DNA of 49,052 bases from an uncultured Collinsella sp. GTDB lineage: Bacteria; Actinomycetota; Coriobacteriia; Coriobacteriales; Coriobacteriaceae. The position numbers were made by a program, and so were the translations under genes. Positions 17,412 through 25,716 of this stretch are shown here, piece by piece. Every line of letters begins with the position of its first letter. The first letter of the stretch is position 1. The notes beneath the pieces are model-generated. The model searched no databases, was not told the DNA's origin, and saw nothing but the letters and a program-made list of their open reading frames with translations. The DNA is taken from assembly GCA_900754525.1 (NCBI GenBank), contig CAAEDE010000060.1:1-49052 (forward strand), written 5' to 3'.

Positions 17412-17449
17412 GGAAGGGCGTTCGACTCGTGTGAGTCGAGCGTCCTTCC
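17412..17449 (+). promoter_or_regulatory. Stem-loop between the PTS and second GH32 gene
   Basis: GGAAGGGCGTTCGACTC (17412-17428) pairs with GAGTCGAGCGTCCTTCC (17433-17449), with two weak pairs. No T run follows, so it may be a processing or partial-termination point rather than a full terminator. Confidence 0.5.
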
Positions 17450-17473
17450 CCATAGACGAGAAAGTCAACGGCG

Positions 17474-18916
17474 ATGTTAAATCAAAAAAACAAGGTGACA
17501 CGCGCGGACTATGAGCAGTGGCGTGCCGGACAGGATGAGACGGCGGCTCGCATCGCGTCCGACCCCGATAGGCTTCTGTTCCATGTGGAGCCTGAGCTTG
17601 GCTGGCTCAACGACCCCAACGGTTTGGTTCAGATTGGTGATACGTATCACATCTATCATCAATACGATCCGTTCGATGCTGCGCATGGCGGTCCAGTGCT
17701 TTGGAACCATCTGACGACAAAGGATTTTGTGACGTACGAGAATCACGGCCCTGTGCTGTTCCCCGATTCCGATTTGGATTCGAATGGAGCGTATTCTGGT
17801 TCTGCCTTTGTACGCGATGGCAAGATTCACTACTTCTATACCGGCAACGTCAAGCATTTTGACCGCGATGATTACGACTACGTGTTGACGGGCCGTGAGC
17901 AAAACCAGATTCATATGGTTGCCGAGAATCCCGACGAATTGGGCGAGAAGTGCATAGCTGTTGGACCGGTCGATTACCCCGACGATATCGGTACGCACGT
18001 GCGCGACCCCAAGATCCTTGAGCACGATGGTATCTACTACATGGTTCTGGGCGCTCGTACGAAAGACGACCGTGGCTGCGTGCTTGTCTATACCTCGCGC
18101 AATCTTGAGGACTGGAGCTATGCGACGCGCATTGAGTTGGGCGAGAAGTTTGGCTTTATGTGGGAGTGCCCCGATCTGTTTGAGCTCGATGGCGAGCTTA
18201 TTCTCGTTTGCTGTCCGCAGGGTGTGCCTGCCGATGGTTGGCGTTACCGCAATCCGCATCAGTGCGTGTGGTTCCCCATCGAGGCCGATTGGGAGGCGCC
18301 GAGCTTTAAAATCGTCGGGCAGGGCATGCCCCCGATGGTCGATGCCGGTTTTGATTTCTATGCTCCGCAGTCCTTTGAGGATGCTGCAGGCCGGCGTTTG
18401 ATGATCGGATGGTCGGGTTGCCCCGATGCGACGGCAGAAAACCCGACGGTGGCGCGCGGGTGGCAGTGCGCGTTGACGGTGCCGCGAGAGCTGAGCATGC
18501 GCGATGGTAAGCTCTGCCAGCAGCCGGCGCACGAGATTGAGAGGATGCGCGGCGACTGCGTTCGCGCGACAGGCGGTGAAACCGTTGAGGAGCCGGGACG
18601 CCTGTTTGATCTTGTGGTTTCCTGTGAGGGCGCCAAGATGGTCGAGCTCGAAATCCGCAAGGGTGTCTTTGTACGTTATGCGGACGGGATGCTTACCCTC
18701 GACATGGGTGACGAAGGCTATGGGCGCGACCAAAGGTCGATCGAGCTCAGCGAGCTTCGCGACCTGCGCGTGCTTTCGGACACTACGATGGTCGAGATTT
18801 TTGCCAACAGCGGCGAGGCGGCACTTACGAGCCGTACCTATTCGCCGGCGGTTTCGGCGATGGGGTTGCATGCCGAGGGTGCGGCGTCGATGGATTTCTA
18901 CCGCCTCGCGCATTAA
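17474..18916 (+). CDS. scrB: Sucrose-6-phosphate hydrolase (GH32)
   Basis: 480-aa GH32 enzyme with canonical motifs: nucleophile Asp in ELGWLNDPNGL, transition-state Asp in HVRDPKIL, and acid/base Glu in WECPDLFEL. It would split sucrose 6-phosphate from the PTS into glucose 6-phosphate and fructose in the cytosol; no signal peptide is present. ATG 17474 is preceded only by a weak site (GAGAAAG). It lies 101 bases behind the PTS gene, with a stem-loop in between, and ends the locus. The ScrB/SacA assignment rests on motifs and PTS linkage; a beta-fructofuranosidase on unphosphorylated sugar is the alternative. Confidence 0.88.
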   Translation: MLNQKNKVTRADYEQWRAGQDETAARIASDPDRLLFHVEPELGWLNDPNGLVQIGDTYHIYHQYDPFDAAHGGPVLWNHLTTKDFVTYENHGPVLFPDSDLDSNGAYSGSAFVRDGKIHYFYTGNVKHFDRDDYDYVLTGREQNQIHMVAENPDELGEKCIAVGPVDYPDDIGTHVRDPKILEHDGIYYMVLGARTKDDRGCVLVYTSRNLEDWSYATRIELGEKFGFMWECPDLFELDGELILVCCPQGVPADGWRYRNPHQCVWFPIEADWEAPSFKIVGQGMPPMVDAGFDFYAPQSFEDAAGRRLMIGWSGCPDATAENPTVARGWQCALTVPRELSMRDGKLCQQPAHEIERMRGDCVRATGGETVEEPGRLFDLVVSCEGAKMVELEIRKGVFVRYADGMLTLDMGDEGYGRDQRSIELSELRDLRVLSDTTMVEIFANSGEAALTSRTYSPAVSAMGLHAEGAASMDFYRLAH

Positions 18917-19068
18917 CCGTGCGTGGAGCACGATTGGACTTGCCGGGCGGAATGTGTCGCAGTTGCCGCAGCGAACTACCGTTTATCGTGTATAGCTACC
19001 GTTTGCGGAGTAAGTAACACTCATTTATAAACCGTGTAAAATCTCAGGTAAGCACGGAGTTTTCCAGG

Positions 19069-19110
19069 GAGACGCTGTCCTTTGCTATGTGCAAGGGACG
19101 GCGTCTCTTT
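19069..19110 (+). terminator. Terminator after scrB
   Basis: GAGACGCTGTCCTTTGC (19069-19085) pairs with GCAAGGGACGGCGTCTC (19091-19107) apart from wobble positions, followed by TTT. It lies 150 bases after scrB and 84 before degV. Confidence 0.65.
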
Positions 19111-19193
19111 GGCGCTTGGAGGCCGTTCTGCAGCAGGACGGCGGACGTGCGTCACATATTAAAAAGCCAATTTCGAGATGGGTCGTGATAAGA

Positions 19194-20048
19194 ATGGGCA
19201 AGTACGTAATCGTGGTTGAATCTGGGGCGGATGTGACGCCGGAGCTCTGCGAGCGCTACGGCATCGTGCGCGTGCCCATGCATGTCACGATTGGTGACGA
19301 GACCGTCGAGGACGGCTCCATCGATCCGCTCGAGATTTACTCGCGCTGCAACGAGTTTGGCGTGATGCCCAAGACCAGTGGCTGTGCGCCTGCGGATTTT
19401 GCTCACGTGTACGACTGCATTCACGCTGAGCAGCCTGACGCGACCATTTTGCATCTTGCGTATTCCGAGGCCACGACCTGTTCGCATCAGTCCTCTAAGA
19501 TTGCAGCAGAGGGGCGCGACTACGTGTTCTCCATGGACACGCGTTTTGTCTCGGTGGGCCAGTCGCTCGTTGTCGTCGAGACCGCCAAATTCATCGAGGC
19601 TCACCCCGATGCCACCGTCGACGAGATCTTTGCATTTACGAATTCCGTCATGGACCGTGTGCTGCTGGGCTTTGTTCCTACCGACCTAGCCTTCCTTAAG
19701 GCGGGCGGTCGTCTGTCCAACGTGGCATTCCTTGGCGCCCACCTGCTCAAGATTAAGCCCTGCATTGAGGTGACGGGCGGCAAGTTCGTGGCAACCAAGA
19801 AGTTCCGCGGCTCTATGCTCAAGTGCGCCCGCGCCTTTATTGATCACATGGTTGCCAAGGGCGAGATTGACTACTCGCACATTGGTCTGGCGTATTCTGT
19901 GGGCCTTTCCCAGGAGCTGCGTGACGACATGGATGTCTATGCGCACGACCTGGGCTTTAAGGACATTACCTGGACTCAGGTCGGCGGCGTCATCTCGAGC
20001 CATTGCGGCCCGACCGCCTTCGGTGCGGTACTCACGCTCAAGGCGTAA
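19194..20048 (+). CDS. DegV family fatty-acid-binding protein
   Basis: 284-aa DegV-fold protein. Family members bind a fatty acid and serve as FakB subunits, presenting it to the kinase FakA. The N-terminus KYVIVVESGADVTPELCERY, the central SEATTCSHQSSKIAA region and the FLKAGGRLSNVAFLGAHLLKIKP block are typical. ATG 19194 gives the usual family N-terminus; the frame stays open upstream to 19089 but lacks family sequence, and the ribosome binding site is weak (GATAAG). It is a single gene between two terminators. The bound lipid is not predictable. Confidence 0.9.
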   Translation: MGKYVIVVESGADVTPELCERYGIVRVPMHVTIGDETVEDGSIDPLEIYSRCNEFGVMPKTSGCAPADFAHVYDCIHAEQPDATILHLAYSEATTCSHQSSKIAAEGRDYVFSMDTRFVSVGQSLVVVETAKFIEAHPDATVDEIFAFTNSVMDRVLLGFVPTDLAFLKAGGRLSNVAFLGAHLLKIKPCIEVTGGKFVATKKFRGSMLKCARAFIDHMVAKGEIDYSHIGLAYSVGLSQELRDDMDVYAHDLGFKDITWTQVGGVISSHCGPTAFGAVLTLKA

Positions 20049-20079
20049 GGCCTGGCATCTATCGATTTCTATTACCACG

Positions 20080-20117
20080 GCGGCGGGCGGGTTGCGATAA
20101 CCCTTCCGCCGCTTTTG
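20080..20117 (+). terminator. Terminator after degV
   Basis: GCGGCGG (20080-20086) with an inner GGGTT pairs with AACCC..CCGCCGC (to 20112), followed by TTTTGC. Confidence 0.75.
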
Positions 20118-20233
20118 CGTGGAGTCAAATGGGACGACCAATTGACCTCTAAACCGTTTCGCTATCATGCGTATGGGCTAGAATGGCTCTGGCATTTATG
20201 TAACTAAAACCAAAGAGAGGCAAGGTAGCGGGA

Positions 20234-21052
20234 ATGGCTGAGATGACGCTCGAGGGTGTGGACGCTCGTCCCGAGGACTCTGCATTTGCCCTAGGCCGCG
20301 TGCATTCAATCGAGACGATGGGAACGGTCGACGGTCCCGGCATCCGCTTTGTAGTGTTTGTCCAGGGCTGTCCCATGCGCTGCGCGTATTGCCACAATCC
20401 CGATACCTGGTCTGTTCACGGCGGCACCATGGTGACCGTCGAGCATCTTATGGACGAGTTCCAGAGTAACCATGAGTTTTACCGCAGCGGCGGAATTACG
20501 GTTTCGGGTGGCGAGCCGCTCCTGCAGCCCGACTTTTTGGCCGATCTGTTCCGTGCAATGCACAACAATCCCGATGGTCGCGTGCATACCTGCCTTGACA
20601 GCTGCGGATATGCGTTTGATCCCAACCACCCCGAGAAGTTCGATGCTGTCCTCAACGAGACCGACATGGTGCTGCTCGACATTAAGCACGCCGATCCGGT
20701 TGAGCATAAAAAGCTGACCGGTTGCGATCCTGCACGTATTCTGGCGTTTGGCGATGAGCTGGCGCGTCGCAGGATCAAGGTCGTTATCCGTCACGTAGTA
20801 GTACCGGGCATTACCGACACGGTGGAGGAATGCGAGGCACTCGGTCGCCTGATTGCCCCGTGGCACAACGTGGTGGGCTTGGAGATGTTGCCGTATCACA
20901 CGATGGGCGTCGTCAAGTACGAGCAACTGGGCATTCCCTATAAGCTTGAGGGCGTGCCCCAGATGGATACCGCGCGCATGCCCGAGCTGCGCAATGCCGT
21001 TATGACCGGCATGAAAAAGCGCCGTGCGGAGCTCAAAAACGCCATCGGCTAG
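20234..21052 (+). CDS. pflA: Pyruvate formate-lyase activating enzyme
   Basis: 272-aa radical SAM activase that abstracts hydrogen from the glycyl-radical Gly of PFL. The [4Fe-4S] cluster motif CPMRCAYC uses Cys46, Cys50 and Cys53; MGTVDGPGIRFVVFVQG before it and TVSGGEPLLQPDF after it are typical of PflA. The start at ATG 20234 includes about 20 extra N-terminal residues compared with short homologues; GGTAGCGGGA precedes it. It lies 7.3 kb from the split pflB-grcA pair, with the sugar locus in between, whereas in many bacteria the activase is adjacent. Its target in this genome would be the small protein at 12635-12886. Confidence 0.93.
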   Translation: MAEMTLEGVDARPEDSAFALGRVHSIETMGTVDGPGIRFVVFVQGCPMRCAYCHNPDTWSVHGGTMVTVEHLMDEFQSNHEFYRSGGITVSGGEPLLQPDFLADLFRAMHNNPDGRVHTCLDSCGYAFDPNHPEKFDAVLNETDMVLLDIKHADPVEHKKLTGCDPARILAFGDELARRRIKVVIRHVVVPGITDTVEECEALGRLIAPWHNVVGLEMLPYHTMGVVKYEQLGIPYKLEGVPQMDTARMPELRNAVMTGMKKRRAELKNAIG

Positions 21053-21073
21053 CGAGCCATTTTCGCTCCCCAA

Positions 21074-21108
21074 GGGCGCTCATTGGGGACAGACTTAAAT
21101 GAGTGCCC
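21074..21108 (+). repeat. REP-like hairpin variant (GGGGACAGACTTA loop)
   Basis: GGGCGCTCATT (21074-21084) pairs with AATGAGTGCCC (21098-21108) with one wobble; the loop GGGGACAGACTTA resembles the GGGACAGGTTTA loop of the 33-bp REP-like family, on a different stem. It lies 21 bases after the pflA stop. Confidence 0.6.
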
Positions 21109-21143
21109 CTGGGCACCAGGTTGATTGCCAAAGAGCCCCGTCA

Positions 21144-21211
21144 AGTTGCGGTGGAATAGTTCTTGTTTTTTTGGCTTATGCCGCCCAAACAGGAACTATT
21201 CCACCGCAACT
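21144..21211. repeat. 25-bp inverted repeat with GGTGGAATAGTTC arms
   Basis: AGTTGCGGTGGAATAGTTC (from 21144) and GAACTATTCCACCGCAACT (to 21211) are the outer parts of two 25-base arms (21144-21168, 21187-21211) matching at 24 positions. The 21053-21369 spacer contains this, the hairpin at 21074 and no supported gene. Confidence 0.65.
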
Positions 21212-21369
21212 GCGTTTTGGGCGGAGATGCGCAACAGAATCGTGCCATATGGATAAATACGCTTGTGGTTTCTTTAAAGACACCTTAAACGCCGCTGAAT
21301 ATCTTTGGAAAGAAATGCCTGCTCGGTATTATGCTGCTCGTATATGAACGGTAGCAGTCAGGAGACCAC

Positions 21370-22488
21370 GTGCGAAACAACGCATCGCGGGACGAGTATG
21401 TGCCGCGGCATAGCAGCAGATATGAGACGAAGGGCACGTCTTCGCGTGGCCTTGCCGACGCTCGCATCCGCGTGACGAAGATTGCCGCCATTGGGATGTT
21501 AACGTTGGCGGTTATTATCCTCGGAATTACCGCCAAAACCTACGCGTCGGAGCGAATGGCACACTCAGATGCGTCAACGGTACAGACGCAAAACAAAAAG
21601 GGCTCTGAATCTAAAGCCACCGCAAGCCAAACCCTGTCGACAGCGAGTCTCAAGACGAGGCTTTCGAAGGCGGACTTTAACGATATTCCCTCAGGCGATA
21701 CCGTGCAGACCTTCTCGCTGGTTGATGACCAGATCCCCGCCCTGGAGGATGAGGGCCTCGCCGCGCTCCAAGATGCCCTTGATCAGGCCAAGGAATTGGG
21801 CGATGTGGGCGTGGTGTTCTACGACCTGTCAAGTGGCAAGGGCGTGACGTATAACGCCGATGTCGAGGTTTACGGTGCGAGTAGTTATAAGGCGCTCTAT
21901 GTGCTCTACGTCTGTGAATCCCTGGCCGAGACAGGGCAAGTATCGCTCGATGATACTCTGGGCACCTATGGCGGCTACAGTATGGGCTGGCTGACGGTTC
22001 GCGAACTCATCGAGGCCTCGGTCGTTAATTCGGACAACGATTCGTTTATTGCGTTACGCTCGGCGTTTGACCGTGTCGGTTACGAGGATTGGATTGTCGG
22101 TCTTGGCATCGATTACGATACCGCACTCGATCCGATGAGTGATTTTCCCACTTATTGCCCGCGCACCTCGGCCAAGTTGTGGCGCGAGATGAGTGAGTAT
22201 CTGAGCCATGATACCGAGACGTCGCAATGGCTGTCGGGCCTTCTGGCCTCTACGGCCCGATCGTTTATTCGTGATGGCATTGCGGACGACCAAGCCTTGG
22301 TGCGCAATAAGGCAGGCTGGATTAGCGAGGATGGTTGCTTTTCGACATGCGATGCGGGCCTTATCGACATCGATGGCCGTACCTATGTCATGAGCATCAT
22401 GACATCGATGCCGTGGAGCGACCGCTCGAGCGAGGTTACGGCTGCGATTGCAAAGGCTCTGTTTGATACGCGAGCTGCGCTGGCCTAG
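21370..22488 (+). CDS. Membrane-anchored serine hydrolase, beta-lactamase/PBP fold
   Basis: 372-aa protein from GTG 21370 with CAGGAGACC upstream. A cytosolic basic tail (1-35) and one membrane helix (about 38-60, AAIGMLTLAVIILGITAKTY) are followed by a Ser/Thr-rich linker and a class A beta-lactamase-like domain. Active-site motifs: Ser-x-x-Lys in ASSYKALYV, SDN in VVNSDNDSF, and a KTG-like NKAGW near the C-terminus. It probably acts outside the membrane on peptidoglycan peptides or a beta-lactam. The KTG triad reads KAG, which leaves true beta-lactamase activity open. It is separated from mtnN by 78 bases. Confidence 0.82.
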   Translation: MRNNASRDEYVPRHSSRYETKGTSSRGLADARIRVTKIAAIGMLTLAVIILGITAKTYASERMAHSDASTVQTQNKKGSESKATASQTLSTASLKTRLSKADFNDIPSGDTVQTFSLVDDQIPALEDEGLAALQDALDQAKELGDVGVVFYDLSSGKGVTYNADVEVYGASSYKALYVLYVCESLAETGQVSLDDTLGTYGGYSMGWLTVRELIEASVVNSDNDSFIALRSAFDRVGYEDWIVGLGIDYDTALDPMSDFPTYCPRTSAKLWREMSEYLSHDTETSQWLSGLLASTARSFIRDGIADDQALVRNKAGWISEDGCFSTCDAGLIDIDGRTYVMSIMTSMPWSDRSSEVTAAIAKALFDTRAALA

Positions 22489-22566
22489 CGTGTTCGTTTG
22501 ACGAGGTCAAACAAAATGCTGGTACCATACCGTGGTTGAGAATTTCGTATAGGTTTGGGGAATGGC

Positions 22567-23307
22567 ATGGCTACCATCGCGATTATCGGCGCACTCGAAA
22601 AAGAGATCATGCAGATTAAGGAAGAGCTGAGCGACGTTTGCGAGGCACAGGAGGCAGGCTTGAACGTTGTGAGCGGTGAGTTCGACGGCCTGACGCTTGT
22701 CGCCACGACCGCGGGCATGGGCACGGTGAACGCCGCTGCTGCGACGCAGCACCTCATTAGCAAGTATGCTCCACAGGCAGTTGTGCTTTCGGGTATCGCG
22801 GGCGGTTTGAACCCCAAGCTTCATATCGACGACGTGGTCATCGGCAAACGCCTGCGCTATCTGGATACCGATACCGCGCTTATTGCCGAGTCTGCACCGG
22901 GGCTCGAGGAGTTTGGCTCGACGCCTGCGCTGGTCGATATTGCTGCCGATGTGCTTGCTGAGCGTGGCTTTGTCAACGCTTCCACAGATGCAGCCGCCTC
23001 GAACGAGGGTGCAAAGCAGTTCCTCGTCGGCACGATTGCCACGGGCAACCGCTTTGTAACGGGCGCCGCCATGCGCAACGACGCTATCGAGGCGACGCAT
23101 GCCGATTGTGTCGGCATGGAGGGCGCGGCGATTGCCCATGTTGCAACTAAAAATGGTGTCGATTGCCTGGTGCTGCGCGCTATCAGCGATAATTGTGATG
23201 AGGCGTACGATGCGATTTGCGACCGCGAGTTCGACCTGTTCGAGTATGCCCGTACCGCGAGTGGCATTACACTCGATATCGTTCGCCGTATCGCTGCTAT
23301 CTATTAG
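22567..23307 (+). CDS. mtnN: 5'-methylthioadenosine/S-adenosylhomocysteine nucleosidase
   Basis: 246-aa nucleosidase that removes adenine from methylthioadenosine and S-adenosylhomocysteine, recycling SAM by-products such as those of radical SAM enzymes. Sequence signatures are IAIIGALEKEI at the start (catalytic Glu region), TTAGMGTVNAA, VVLSGIAGG, the CVGMEGAAIAHVA substrate loop and RAISDNCDE with the catalytic Asp. ATG 22567 was chosen because it gives the family N-terminus with GGGG seven bases upstream; a TTG at 22555 is also open. The next gene, ysxC, starts 38 bases later, so the two probably share a transcript. Confidence 0.93.
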   Translation: MATIAIIGALEKEIMQIKEELSDVCEAQEAGLNVVSGEFDGLTLVATTAGMGTVNAAAATQHLISKYAPQAVVLSGIAGGLNPKLHIDDVVIGKRLRYLDTDTALIAESAPGLEEFGSTPALVDIAADVLAERGFVNASTDAAASNEGAKQFLVGTIATGNRFVTGAAMRNDAIEATHADCVGMEGAAIAHVATKNGVDCLVLRAISDNCDEAYDAICDREFDLFEYARTASGITLDIVRRIAAIY

Positions 23308-23345
23308 CGCGCTCTTTTGTAAGAACCTACGACCAAGGAGTGTCC

Positions 23346-23936
23346 ATGGCCGATTCCATTAACTACCAGCTTGCCAAGTTCGTTGCCAGCTATGGCAAGG
23401 TTTCGCAGATTCCCGAGTCCACCTGCCCCGAGGTGAGCTTCGTCGGCCGCTCCAACGTGGGCAAGTCGTCGATCATGAACAAACTCTTTGGCCGCAAGAA
23501 CCTGGTGAAGGTTTCGAGCACACCGGGCAAGACGAGCAACATCAACTTCTTCGAGGCCGACGACGTGCACTTCGTCGACCTGCCGGGCTATGGCTTCGCC
23601 CGTCGTTCCAAGGCCGAGCGTGACCGCTGGGCAGAACTTATCGGCGACTTCTTCGACTCGGAGCGCAGCTTTAACCTGGTCGTGTCGCTGGTGGATATTC
23701 GTCACGACCCGAGCAAACTCGACCATGACATGATCGACTACCTGCAGGGCAACGAGTTCAACTTTATCGTCTGCCTCACCAAAGCAGACAAACTCAGCCG
23801 CACCCAGCAGGCCCGCCAGGCAGCGGCCATCAAAAAGCAGCTCAACGTCCCGGCCGAAAACGTGATCATCACAAGCTCCCAGACCGGTACCGGCATCGAC
23901 GAACTCAAAAAGCGCATCGCCGAGGCTTGCCTCTAG
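23346..23936 (+). CDS. ysxC: Ribosome-biogenesis GTPase YsxC/EngB
   Basis: 196-aa GTPase needed for assembly of the large ribosomal subunit. G1 GRSNVGKSS, G2 region STPGKTSNINFF, G3 DLPGYGFA and G4 TKADK are all intact. ATG 23346 has AAGGAG seven bases upstream; the frame is open before it, but that part has no family sequence. It follows mtnN and is closed by a perfect 18-bp hairpin at 23973. Confidence 0.95.
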   Translation: MADSINYQLAKFVASYGKVSQIPESTCPEVSFVGRSNVGKSSIMNKLFGRKNLVKVSSTPGKTSNINFFEADDVHFVDLPGYGFARRSKAERDRWAELIGDFFDSERSFNLVVSLVDIRHDPSKLDHDMIDYLQGNEFNFIVCLTKADKLSRTQQARQAAAIKKQLNVPAENVIITSSQTGTGIDELKKRIAEACL

Positions 23937-23972
23937 TAAGGGCTCTTGGCAGGCAATAGTTTGCATCTATCT

Positions 23973-24024
23973 ATATCACCCCAGTGATAGTTGTTGGTAC
24001 ACTATCACTGGGGTGATATTTTTG
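23973..24024 (+). terminator. Strong hairpin terminator after ysxC
   Basis: Perfect 18-bp arms (23973-23990 and 24002-24019, ATATCACCCCAGTGATAG and its complement) with an 11-base loop and a T run. It ends 14 bases before the DUF3990 gene start, so it also lies in that gene's promoter/leader; the symmetry could serve as an operator for the HTH partner. Confidence 0.75.
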
Positions 24025-24037
24025 TTTGGAGGTCGAT

Positions 24038-24721
24038 ATGGAGTTATGGCACGGATCGGACGTGGTTGTCGAGCATCCATCGTTGGATAAATGTAGGCAA
24101 TTCAATGACTATGGGCGCGGGTTTTATTGCACGCCGCATGAGGAAATGGCAATGGAATGGGCGTGCCGGACTGAGTCTGATGGCGTTGCCAATCGATATG
24201 AGCTTGATTTAGATGGCCTTGCGATTTTGGATTTGGAATCAGGTGAGTTCTCGATTCTCAACTGGCTTGCAATTCTGGCGAATAACAGAGAGTTCAATGT
24301 TTCAACGCCAGTAGCGCGCGAGGGGCTTCGCTATCTACTTGATAACTGCTTAATTGATACATCTCCTTATGACGTTATTCGAGGCTATCGTGCAGACGAT
24401 TCTTATTTCTCGTTTGCAAGACAGTTTGTCAACGGCATGATTTCGCTCAGGCAATTGCAGCGCATTATGCGTTTGGGCGATTTGGGCATTCAATATGCGC
24501 TTATGAGTGAGCGCGCGTTCTCGGCGATCAGGTTCCGCGATTGGAAACAGGCCTCGGGAGCTGAGTTTTATCCCAAACGATTTGAGCGAGAACAGAACGC
24601 TCGACGTAAGTACCTGGATACGGTAAACGGATTTGACTCTGATGGTGTTGACATTAGGGATTTGATGGCAGGGAGGGTTGATTTAAATGATCCAAGAGTT
24701 AACGGATTGTGGGCCGAGTAG
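24038..24721 (+). CDS. DUF3990 protein, putative ADP-ribosyltransferase-like toxin
   Basis: 227 aa from ATG 24038 with GGAGG six bases upstream. The N-terminal half fits the DUF3990 pattern: LWHGSDVVVEHPSLDKC, then YGRGFYCTPHEEMAMEWA. That domain is related to ADP-ribosyltransferases and often forms toxin-like modules; the LWHGS His would match the first residue of the ART active site. The C-terminal region (about 100-227) is not recognised. The next gene, an HTH protein, overlaps this one by 35 bases, a toxin-antitoxin-like arrangement. Base composition is more A/T-rich than in the neighbours, hinting at acquisition by transfer. Toxicity is inferred, not shown. Confidence 0.7.
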   Translation: MELWHGSDVVVEHPSLDKCRQFNDYGRGFYCTPHEEMAMEWACRTESDGVANRYELDLDGLAILDLESGEFSILNWLAILANNREFNVSTPVAREGLRYLLDNCLIDTSPYDVIRGYRADDSYFSFARQFVNGMISLRQLQRIMRLGDLGIQYALMSERAFSAIRFRDWKQASGAEFYPKRFEREQNARRKYLDTVNGFDSDGVDIRDLMAGRVDLNDPRVNGLWAE

Positions 24722-25385
24722 GACATACCCCGTCTACTACCTCGAGGATGCAATGAACAACCTCGGCGACTGCTTTGACTATGCCGTTAACGATTATGGA
24801 GCAGAAGGATCGGAAGTTGCTGAACTCTTTTGCCTGAGCGGCGTAGCTCGCGAGTTCGAACGCGGCAACGCATGGGTCGTATCGGGAAAATCGGGCGTGG
24901 AGCTGTTCGCGCTTATCGCTGAAAGGTCCGGCTATCAGAGCGGGTCTATACCGGATCGCACCTATCGTTTTGAGAAGACGCCAGAGTATTGGACAGGCTG
25001 GATACTGGCATATCTGCAGTGGCGTTTAGGGGAGTCTTTCGAAGACCTGCTGCATGTCGTTCCGTTTGACGCACTGCGCAGTCTGTACTATCCCTGGCAC
25101 GAAGCCTCGGAGGAGCGCGTGGCTCGCCTCGTCTGCGATATGGCGAAAAAAGCGTCCAGGCAAACCAAACTTGCGTTAGCAAGAAAGAAGCTTAAGAAAA
25201 CCCAACAAGACCTAGCATACGAATCGGGTGTGTCACTCCGCTCAATCCAAATGTACGAGCAGCGCCAGAGAAACATCAATGAAGCTTCGGTAACAAGCGT
25301 AAGAGCCATAGCAAAAGCCCTCCACTGCAACATCGAAGATCTCCTAGAGCCAGTCTTCGAATACAAAGAAACCAGCGCCGCCTAA
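24687..25385 (+). CDS. HTH (XRE-type) protein paired with DUF3990, putative antitoxin
   Basis: 232 aa from ATG 24687, inside the end of the DUF3990 gene, with GGGAGGG nine bases upstream. The N-terminal 140 residues (EDAMNNLGDCFDYAVNDYG, FEKTPEYWTGWILAYLQWR) form a domain seen in proteins that accompany DUF3990 genes; the last 65 hold an XRE/Cro helix-turn-helix (KLKKTQQDLAYESGVSLRSI, then RAIAKALHCNIEDLLEPVFE). It likely binds DNA near the operon, possibly the 18-bp palindrome at 23973, and may neutralise the toxin. No terminator is evident directly after it. Confidence 0.7.
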   Translation: MIQELTDCGPSRTYPVYYLEDAMNNLGDCFDYAVNDYGAEGSEVAELFCLSGVAREFERGNAWVVSGKSGVELFALIAERSGYQSGSIPDRTYRFEKTPEYWTGWILAYLQWRLGESFEDLLHVVPFDALRSLYYPWHEASEERVARLVCDMAKKASRQTKLALARKKLKKTQQDLAYESGVSLRSIQMYEQRQRNINEASVTSVRAIAKALHCNIEDLLEPVFEYKETSAA

Positions 25386-25533
25386 ACCAATATATTGCCA
25401 AGGTTTGTATCTAGTAAGCGCTCCTTACCAGCAAGAGTCCCTACCAATAGATAGCGGCTTAAAGGGCCGAAATCGTATGAATGGCATTGCGACTTCCAAA
25501 TGGGTGACTGCTGCTTGAAAAGCTATAGAAATA

Positions 25534-25553
25534 GGGGCCGATTTAACGGCCCC
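25534..25553 (-). terminator. Terminator after the membrane peptide gene
   Basis: GGGGCCG pairs with CGGCCCC around a six-base loop; on the minus strand TATTTCT follows. It lies 34 bases after the stop of the peptide at 25588. Confidence 0.6.
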
Positions 25554-25587
25554 AAGCATCGCATAAATGGCATATACGTTTTATCAA

Positions 25588-25692
25588 CTATTTCTTGTTT
25601 TTAACCCATTTGCAGATACGCCAAATAAGCACTCCGACGAGAATCCAAACGAGAGCGATCATAATGTCTGAGCGTGCAGGAATTGGGATCAT
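25588..25692 (-). CDS. Small membrane peptide (34 aa)
   Basis: Starts at ATG 25692 with GAGGAAG five bases upstream and encodes one hydrophobic helix (IMIALVWILVGVLIWRI, residues 10-26) with a basic tail CKWVKNKK, as expected for a single-span inner-membrane peptide. It lies 24 bases behind the secreted protein gene on the same strand and is followed by a terminator, so the two are probably cotranscribed. Function unknown. The good ribosome binding site, helix and terminator support it as real despite its size. Confidence 0.6.
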   Translation of the reverse strand: MIPIPARSDIMIALVWILVGVLIWRICKWVKNKK

Positions 25693-25716
25693 TGAACTTC
25701 CTCAATTGATGTGAGT

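Noticed and set aside
17477..18931. Minus-strand frame of over 480 codons opposite scrB
   Set aside because: scrB has canonical GH32 motifs; the reverse translation has no domain.
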